From Paracoccaceae bacterium (lineage in GTDB: Bacteria; Pseudomonadota; Alphaproteobacteria; Rhodobacterales; Rhodobacteraceae), in assembly GCA_012270125.1 (NCBI GenBank), contig JAAXIY010000043.1:71510-135509 (forward strand): a stretch of 64,000 nucleotides of DNA, read 5' to 3'. The notes beneath the pieces were generated by a model that worked only from the letters and a program-made list of their open reading frames with translations, searched no databases and had not been told where the DNA came from. Shown here in pieces: positions 58,623-64,000 of this stretch (positions are counted from its first letter, which is position 1; every line of letters begins with the position of its first letter). The position numbers and the translations under genes were made by a program.

Positions 58623-58767
58623 CACTGGATTTTAGGACAAATTCAGTAAAAAATGCAAGATTAACAATGCAAATTTTTAAACCTTTAAGCCAGTTAGATT
58701 GGGTAGAACGCTTAATCTAGATAGGCTTTATGGCTTAAATTACAGACTCCAATTGGCTGAAAGGCTA

Positions 58768-60378
58768 CTAGCTGTTTGGACTGTTAACTGCAAAATTTAA
58801 TGCTTTTGCTTGTCCAAAAACACCAGTAGCTTTTAAAGCACCAATAACTTTATCAGAAATAGGGTTATCTACATACAATAGAGCAATTGCCTGACCACCT
58901 GCTTGAGATCTACCAAGAGTGAAGTTTGCAATATTAACATCGTTATCACCAAGTGTTTTTCCTAGAACCCCAATTATACCGGGAACATCCTCATTTGTTG
59001 TGTAAAGCATGTGTGGTCCAACTTCAGAATCGATGTTGATACCTTTAATTTGAATAAATCGAGGTTTTCCATCGCTGAAGACGGTACCAGCAACTGATCG
59101 TTCCCTTTTCTCTGTAACGACTGTTACTTTAATATAGCCTTCGAAGGCTCCAGCTTTATCTTGGTTTGTGGTACTTAGTTTAATCCCACGCTCTTTTGCG
59201 ATTATTGGTGCGGAGACCATATTCACGTCTGGGTTGGCTTTCGCCATAATCCCAGAAATCACACTACTATTAAGTGCTGGTAAATTCATTTTAGAAACAA
59301 TGCCGTCATATAAAATGTTGATAGCTTTGATAGGCTCATCAGTCATCTGGCCAGCAAAACTTCCCAAGTATTGTGATAATTTAACCCAAGGCCCCATAAC
59401 TTTCGCTTCTTCAGCACTCATAGAGGGCATATTGAGAGCATTTTCGACAGCACCTTCAAGAAGATAATTGGACATTTGCTCGGCTATTTGAAGTGCCACG
59501 TTCTCCTGCGCCTCTATGGTGGCTGCGCCTAAGTGGGGAGTACAGACGACATTTGGTAAATTAAATAGAGGATTACTATTTGCTGGCTCTTCCCTAAAAA
59601 CGTCAAAAGCGGCCCCAGCAACGTGACCACTTTTTAGAAAGTCAGCTAAAGCAATTTCGTCCACTAGTCCCCCCCTAGCACAATTAATAATTCGAACACC
59701 TTTTTTTGTTTTTTTCAAATTCTCGCGGTTCAAAATATTTTTGGTCACATCTGTAAGCGGAACATGTAATGTTATGAAGTCAGCTTTTGGAAGTAAATCT
59801 TCAAGCTCTTCTGTTTTTTCAACACCCATTTCGAGGGCTTTTTCTTTGGACAAAAAAGGGTCATATGCCAATACTTTCATTTTTAAACTGCGTGCGCGTT
59901 CGCAAACAATTCCTCCTATGTTTCCTGCTCCGATCACACCTAATGTTTTGCCCGTCAGTTCGACGCCCATAAATTTTGACTTTTCCCATTTTCCGGCATG
60001 AGTTGATGCGCTTGCTTGGGGAATTTGTCTAGCAACTGCAAACATCATGGCAATCGCATGTTCGGCAGTAGTTATCATATTTCCAAAAGGAGTATTCATA
60101 ACGACAATACCCTTTTTTGATGCCGCTTCTTTATCAATGTTATCTGTTCCTATTCCAGCCCGACCTATTACTTTCAGTTTATGGGCATTCTTCAAAATAT
60201 TGGGCGTTACCTTTGTTGCAGATCGGATTGCCAGGCCGTCATAATTTCCAATTGCGTTAGCCAAGGCTTCTTTGTCTTTTCCTAAGTCCGGCATAAAATC
60301 TACTTCGATTCCGCGATCGATAAATATTTGCACTGCCGTCTCGCTTAACTTGTCTGATACTAATACTTTAGGTGCCAT
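58768..60378 (-). CDS. serA: D-3-phosphoglycerate dehydrogenase
   Basis: First step of serine synthesis, oxidising 3-phosphoglycerate to 3-phosphohydroxypyruvate. The 536-aa product is the long type: catalytic/NAD domains with RAGIGTDNID, the Rossmann GVIGAGNIGG, GGLVDEIAL, the catalytic His in CTPHLGAAT, an intervening domain (about 320-450) and a C-terminal ACT domain (about 460-530, MLYTTNEDVPGIIGVLG), where serine feedback usually acts. GAGAGG precedes the ATG. It lies 60 bases after serC, in one operon. Confidence 0.97.
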   Translation of the reverse strand: MAPKVLVSDKLSETAVQIFIDRGIEVDFMPDLGKDKEALANAIGNYDGLAIRSATKVTPNILKNAHKLKVIGRAGIGTDNIDKEAASKKGIVVMNTPFGNMITTAEHAIAMMFAVARQIPQASASTHAGKWEKSKFMGVELTGKTLGVIGAGNIGGIVCERARSLKMKVLAYDPFLSKEKALEMGVEKTEELEDLLPKADFITLHVPLTDVTKNILNRENLKKTKKGVRIINCARGGLVDEIALADFLKSGHVAGAAFDVFREEPANSNPLFNLPNVVCTPHLGAATIEAQENVALQIAEQMSNYLLEGAVENALNMPSMSAEEAKVMGPWVKLSQYLGSFAGQMTDEPIKAINILYDGIVSKMNLPALNSSVISGIMAKANPDVNMVSAPIIAKERGIKLSTTNQDKAGAFEGYIKVTVVTEKRERSVAGTVFSDGKPRFIQIKGINIDSEVGPHMLYTTNEDVPGIIGVLGKTLGDNDVNIANFTLGRSQAGGQAIALLYVDNPISDKVIGALKATGVFGQAKALNFAVNSPNS

Positions 60379-60438
60379 TGAATGGGCCTCTCTTACTAAA
60401 TTAAAATTTAAATTTTCTGAATAGTTGCAATATAGAAT

Positions 60439-61584
60439 TTAAAAGCTGGTCTGAATTTCTTCGTGAAAAGCCCAATCTAACCACGGTAGCATTTTTTCTA
60501 TATCTGAAGTTTCTACCGTGCTTCCGCACCAAATTCTGAGACCTGGTGGAGCATCTCTATAGGCTCCAATGTCAAAAGCCACATTTTCATTTTCAAGACG
60601 CTGAGCGACTTTCTTTGCAAATGTGTGACCATCATCAATTCTTTTATCTTTGAATTTCAGACAGACAGAAGTGGTAGATCTCGTATTAGGATCTACAGCT
60701 AGATTTTCTATCCATTCCCGGCTATCACAAAAATCCCAAATGGCTTTGGCATTTCTTTTTGCCCTATTTATAAGTTCATTTTTTCCACCAATGGTTTTTG
60801 CCCAATTGAGTGAAAGAAGATAATCCTCTACGGCAAGCATGGATGGTGTATTAATCGTTGCACCTTCAAAAATACCTTCGATAAGTTTTCCATTTTTTGT
60901 AAGTCGAAAAATTTTTGGAATTGGCCAAGCGGGGGTATAATTCTCCAATCTATCTGCCGCTCTGGGAGAAAGGATTAGCATGCCATGTGCAGCTTCTCCA
61001 CCTAGGACTTTCTGCCAGCTAAAAGTTGTTACATCCAATTTTTCCCATGGTAAATCCATAGCAAAAGCAGCTGAGGTTGCATCGCAAATGGTGAGACCCA
61101 ACCGATCGCTGGGTATTGCATTCCCATCTTTGAGGCAAACGCCTGAAGTAGTACCATTCCAGGTAAATACAATATCAGTGTTATAATCTAGATTTTTCAT
61201 ATTGACGACGTCACCATAGTCAGCACTAAAGACCCTTGCATTTAACCTGAGCTGTTTAATGACATCGGTGACCCATCCTGCCCCAAAACTCTCCCATGCT
61301 ACCATTGTTACAGCTCTGGCCCCTAGCATAGACCACATCGCCATCTCGACAGCACCTGTGTCTGAAGCTGGCACTATGGCAATTCTATAATCACTTGGAA
61401 TTTCTAGAATTTCTCTTGTTTCTTCGATTGCCAATTTCAACTTGGTTTTGCCAACAGCAGCACGGTGTGATCTTCCAAGTGGTGCGCCTGCAAGTTTGTT
61501 TAATTCAAAAGTGGGGTTTTTGGCACATGGGCCTGAAGAAAAACACGCGTTCTCCGGCCGCGTAACCGGTTTTTTAATATCCAT
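60439..61584 (-). CDS. serC: Phosphoserine aminotransferase
   Basis: PLP enzyme converting 3-phosphohydroxypyruvate to phosphoserine. The 381-aa product starts MDIKKPVTRPENACFSSGPC, the alphaproteobacterial form, and has the PLP-lysine segment TFSWQKVLGGEAAHG and the substrate-binding stretch LGRSHRA. The frame runs 28 codons further upstream to 61668, but ATG 61584 has AAGGGT at good spacing, and the upstream part looks like a structured leader, not coding. serA follows on the same strand. Confidence 0.95.
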   Translation of the reverse strand: MDIKKPVTRPENACFSSGPCAKNPTFELNKLAGAPLGRSHRAAVGKTKLKLAIEETREILEIPSDYRIAIVPASDTGAVEMAMWSMLGARAVTMVAWESFGAGWVTDVIKQLRLNARVFSADYGDVVNMKNLDYNTDIVFTWNGTTSGVCLKDGNAIPSDRLGLTICDATSAAFAMDLPWEKLDVTTFSWQKVLGGEAAHGMLILSPRAADRLENYTPAWPIPKIFRLTKNGKLIEGIFEGATINTPSMLAVEDYLLSLNWAKTIGGKNELINRAKRNAKAIWDFCDSREWIENLAVDPNTRSTTSVCLKFKDKRIDDGHTFAKKVAQRLENENVAFDIGAYRDAPPGLRIWCGSTVETSDIEKMLPWLDWAFHEEIQTSF

Positions 61585-61662
61585 CTCTGTTACCCTTCCA
61601 GATATTCGCCTCTCGTTGGGGAGAGGTGTCCCACGTACCGCACTAATTGATAATCCAGCCTT
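61585..61662 (-). ncRNA. Probable serC leader RNA (structured 5' UTR)
   Basis: The 5' leader of serC has a perfect hairpin CCTCTC-CCCAAC-GAGAGG (61609-61626, minus-strand sense) preceded by GTGCGGTACGTGGGACA. The hairpin ends 18 bases upstream of the ribosome site AAGGGT. Alphaproteobacteria are known to carry a conserved serC leader motif whose last stem reaches the ribosome site; the position and composition fit. Upstream limit is approximate. A covariance search would decide. Confidence 0.6.
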
Positions 61663-61736
61663 TAACAACAGTAAAAAGCCAGTTATAGGCGGTGATATAA
61701 AAAAGCTTTGCTCTTTTGTTTTATGAAAGTTTAATA

Positions 61737-62648
61737 ATGTATGCAGTTACACTAATTGCACCCCCAAATTCTGGTCTATTGGAATCAAAACTAGTTAAAA
61801 GTCTTTGTAAGGCCTGGAAAGGTAAAGACTATGTTTATCTGGCTAGTGATGAAGCTGCTGAATTTTTTGTTCCTAAGATACCTGGGGATCGTTGGGCTAT
61901 GTGGTCAAAATTTCAACAACTAAAAATTGATTTGGTGATCCAGGAAAATAAAATGCGTAAAAAATCTATTTTGCTGGCAGATATGGATAGCACCATAATT
62001 GAACAGGAATGCATAGATGAGCTCGCCAGTGAAATTGGAATTGGAGAACGGGTCAAGCTAATTACTGCGGAAGCGATGAATGGTAAATTGGACTTTGAAG
62101 AAGCTTTAATTGAAAGAGTCTCATTGTTGCATGGATTGCCGATGAAAATCATTGATAAAGTGTTGAAGGAAAGAATAACTTTGATGCCTGGAGCATCTGT
62201 TCTTTTAGCGACGATGAAGGCTCATGGTTGTTACACTGCTCTTGTTTCTGGTGGGTTTACCATGTTTACAGAGAAAATTGCAGCTAGTTTAGGTTTTGAT
62301 GAAAATCATGCAAATGTATTGATAAAAAACAAAGGTAAGCTAACAGGCAAGGTGCAAAAGCCAATATTAGGGAAATTGGCCAAAGTTAAACAATTAGAAA
62401 GTATTGCAAGAAAATTAAACCTAAATGAAAAGCAGGTGCTAGCTGTTGGCGATGGTGCTAACGATTTAGGTATGCTGCATAGAGCAGGTACAGGCGTAGC
62501 CCTTCATGCTAAACGCTCTGTTGCAGAGCAATGTGATATTCGTATTAACTTTGGTGATTTAACATCACTACTATTTATTCAAGGATATACTAAAGAGGAT
62601 TTTGTATTTAATCCTCCATCGGACCACCAGCCTCAGCCCAGTCACTAA
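61737..62648 (+). CDS. serB: Phosphoserine phosphatase
   Basis: HAD-family enzyme for the last step of serine synthesis. The 303-aa product has an N-terminal ACT-like region, then motif I LLADMDSTIIEQEC, motif II ALVSGGFTMF, and motif III/IV with AVGDGANDLGMLHRAG. The frame opens at a TTG (61716), but the ATG at 61737 (MYAVTLIAPP) matches the family start. It is divergent from serC-serA, a Rhodobacterales arrangement. Its last 41 bases overlap the convergent rhodanese gene. Confidence 0.94.
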   Translation: MYAVTLIAPPNSGLLESKLVKSLCKAWKGKDYVYLASDEAAEFFVPKIPGDRWAMWSKFQQLKIDLVIQENKMRKKSILLADMDSTIIEQECIDELASEIGIGERVKLITAEAMNGKLDFEEALIERVSLLHGLPMKIIDKVLKERITLMPGASVLLATMKAHGCYTALVSGGFTMFTEKIAASLGFDENHANVLIKNKGKLTGKVQKPILGKLAKVKQLESIARKLNLNEKQVLAVGDGANDLGMLHRAGTGVALHAKRSVAEQCDIRINFGDLTSLLFIQGYTKEDFVFNPPSDHQPQPSH

Positions 62649-62982
62649 CTCCACCAAGATTAACGACATCTTCAAAACCCATGTCTTTCATTGTTTTTGC
62701 TGTTAGAGCGGCTTGACCTCCCACGGCACAAATTATTCCAATCTGAGCGTCTTTTTTTAACGCACCGTTATGCATTGGATGAGTGTCGTCTGCGACGAAC
62801 TCTATTAGCCCTCGAGGAATTCGTAAAGCGCCCTGCACAGTACCTGTTTCTGGGAATGCCGAGGAATCTCTTACATCTACAACTACTAAATTGCCTTTAT
62901 TGTATCTCTCAATTCCTTCATTCGGTGAAATTCTTTCAACGACAGAATTTGCTTCCGTTAAATAATCTTTTGCTGTTTTCAT
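62608..62982 (-). CDS. Single-domain rhodanese-like protein
   Basis: Small cytoplasmic sulfurtransferase-like protein of 124 aa. It has VVVDVRDSSAF, the GALRIPRG segment and an active-site cysteine in IICAVGGQAALTA, so it is likely catalytic. The final VNLGGVSDWAEAGGP is typical of the fold. AAGGAAG precedes the ATG. It overlaps the 3' end of serB by 41 bases on the opposite strand, which is long for convergent genes in this window. The sulfur acceptor is unknown. Confidence 0.88.
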   Translation of the reverse strand: MKTAKDYLTEANSVVERISPNEGIERYNKGNLVVVDVRDSSAFPETGTVQGALRIPRGLIEFVADDTHPMHNGALKKDAQIGIICAVGGQAALTAKTMKDMGFEDVVNLGGVSDWAEAGGPMED

Positions 62983-63139
62983 GGCTCTTCCTTTTAAAGA
63001 AATAACTTTTATCTGGATGGTATAGTCGTGAAGAGAGTTAATTACAATTTATAAGAAATTCAAAAACCCAGCAAAATATTGATTGAATTTTACAAAATTT
63101 ACACCACATTTCAGTTGTGTCGGTAATAAAAGTTTCAGA

Positions 63140-63580
63140 ATGAGTTATAAAAAGAGCCATGAGGCAATAGCACTTTTAAGCCCAGAAGAATATTGGGTTA
63201 CTCAGGAAAATGGTACGGAAAGACCAGGCACTGGCAAACTTCTTTATAATAAAGAACCGGGTATTTATGTTGATATCGTTTCTGGTGAACCACTTTTCCT
63301 TTCTGATGATAAGTATGAGAGTGGGTGTGGATGGCCTAGTTTTACCAAACCTGTTGAAGAATCTTTTATCACAGAAATTTCTGATACATCCCATGGTATG
63401 GTCAGAACAGAAGTACGATCAGTTAATGGAGACAGTCATTTAGGGCATGTTTTTCCAGATGGCCCAAAGGACCGTGGAGGACTTAGATACTGTATTAATT
63501 CAGCAAGCCTTCGCTTTGTACATATGGATGATATGGAGGCAGAGGGCTATGGTAAATATGTGAATTTAATAGGAGAGTAA
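63140..63580 (+). CDS. msrB: Peptide-methionine (R)-S-oxide reductase MsrB (zinc-less form)
   Basis: Reduces the R epimer of protein methionine sulfoxide. The 146-aa product has SGCGWPSF, the [10 protein letters not shown] segment and the catalytic Cys in [11 protein letters not shown]. The two CxxC zinc pairs of the E. coli enzyme are missing ([11 protein letters not shown] replaces the first), as in MsrB domains fused to MsrA in Neisseria and streptococci. The frame extends to 63083; ATG 63140 ([19 protein letters not shown]) gives the family start. msrA begins one base after its stop. Confidence 0.93.
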   Translation: MSYKKSHEAIALLSPEEYWVTQENGTERPGTGKLLYNKEPGIYVDIVSGEPLFLSDDKYESGCGWPSFTKPVEESFITEISDTSHGMVRTEVRSVNGDSHLGHVFPDGPKDRGGLRYCINSASLRFVHMDDMEAEGYGKYVNLIGE

Positions 63581-63581
63581 A

Positions 63582-64000
63582 ATGGAAACAGCAATTTTGG
63601 CAGGTGGTTGTTTTTGGGGAATGGAAGATTTGATAAGAAAAATACCTGGCGTTCAAAAAACTCGTGTCGGATATACGGGCGGCCATTTTAAAAACCCAAC
63701 CTATAAAGATGTATGCACCGAGACTACTGGTCATGCGGAGGCACTTGAAATAGTTTTTGATCCGTCGATACTACCATATTCTCGTTTGCTCCAATACTTT
63801 TTCCAAATTCACGATCCCACAACAATTGATAGGCAGGGAAATGATATTGGAGATAGTTATCGATCTCATATTTTTACGACCTCGAAAAAACAACGGGAAG
63901 AAGCTCTAATAACTATTTCTAATATTGAAGCATCAAAAAAATGGCCTGGCAAAATTGTAACAAAAGTGAGCCCAGCCGAGGAATTCTGGGAAGCTGAGGA
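63582..64000 (+). CDS. msrA: Peptide-methionine (S)-S-oxide reductase MsrA, 5' part (cut by window end)
   Basis: Reduces the S epimer of methionine sulfoxide. The frame is open from ATG 63582 to the window edge (about 139 codons visible). It has the catalytic [40 protein letters not shown] and [26 protein letters not shown], all MsrA signatures. AGGAGAG (63571-63577) stands before it, overlapping the msrB end, so msrB and msrA are one operon. Confidence 0.95.
   Translation, partial: METAILAGGCFWGMEDLIRKIPGVQKTRVGYTGGHFKNPTYKDVCTETTGHAEALEIVFDPSILPYSRLLQYFFQIHDPTTIDRQGNDIGDSYRSHIFTTSKKQREEALITISNIEASKKWPGKIVTKVSPAEEFWEAE

Noticed and set aside
58696..58719. TAGATT...AATCTA inverted repeat in the trhO-serA gap
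   Set aside because: Short arms with a 12-13 base spacer and no T-run; likely chance.
60403..60416. AAAATTTAAATTTT palindrome between serC and serA
   Set aside because: Simple A/T run; such palindromes arise easily in AT-rich spacers.
63101..63120. Imperfect inverted repeat ACACCAC / GTTGTGT before msrB
   Set aside because: One mismatch in 7 bp and no partner motif; too weak to call.

Overview
The window is ordinary, gene-dense core chromosome of an AT-rich marine-type alphaproteobacterium, most likely a low-GC, streamlined member of Rhodobacterales/Rhodobacteraceae. The main evidence is gene order: regB / senC-regA near ahcY; hslUV-trxA-addAB-tsaE; tsaD / hemD-mitofilin-hemY; gyrB-recF-dnaN-dnaA-rpsT-enoyl-CoA hydratase-mutM / ubiE-ubiB; ubiA-ompA-moaED-pgsA; gltDB-mtgA-GST-queG; and serA-serC / serB. 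The AT-rich composition, very short spacers and frequent ATGA-type overlaps fit the HTCC2255/Amylibacter-like (NAC11-7) lineage, but that placement is inference. I see no tRNA, rRNA, insertion sequence, prophage, CRISPR array or defence island.

Layout. 1-1.4 kb: the end of a thiamine ABC transporter (thiP, thiQ). 1.4-10.5 kb (minus strand): proteolysis, thioredoxin and recombination block hslU, hslV, trxA, addA, addB, tsaE. 10.6-13.3 kb: the RegB/SenC/RegA redox-signalling unit. 13.3-18 kb: HD hydrolase, ahcY, EVE protein, gpsA, tsaD. 18-27.6 kb (plus strand): hemD, a mitofilin-like protein, hemY, yggT, yaaA, Mn-pyrophosphatase, HAD hydrolase, MaoC hydratase, ribF, ycgN, threonine aldolase. 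27.6-34.5 kb (minus strand): replication cluster gyrB, recF, dnaN, dnaA, rpsT. 34.5-46.7 kb: enoyl-CoA hydratase, mutM, ubiE, ubiB, gshA, rsmE, ubiA, an OmpA-family protein with a small partner, moaE, moaD, pgsA, aroQ, uppP. 46.9-57.7 kb: gltD, gltB, mtgA, GST, queG, a lone HyuA-type protein. 57.7-64 kb: trhO, serA, serC, serB, a rhodanese, msrB and the start of msrA.

How genes work together: UbiA, UbiE and UbiB make the quinone whose redox state RegB is expected to sense. SenC/Sco helps build cytochrome oxidase. TsaD and TsaE belong to one tRNA t6A pathway. GltB and GltD form glutamate synthase. SerA, SerC and SerB cover the complete phosphorylated serine pathway. MsrA and MsrB repair both methionine sulfoxide epimers.

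I found no clearly new multi-gene system. The observations most worth a second look are non-coding: AAGTA-type palindromes on both sides of gltDB, a 9-bp dyad plus clustered GANTC sites upstream of dnaA, a palindrome abutting a near-consensus gyrB promoter, and a leader hairpin before serC. In addition, genes usually found in these conserved blocks (amgK/murU, hemC, hvrA, uvrC) are absent from their usual places.
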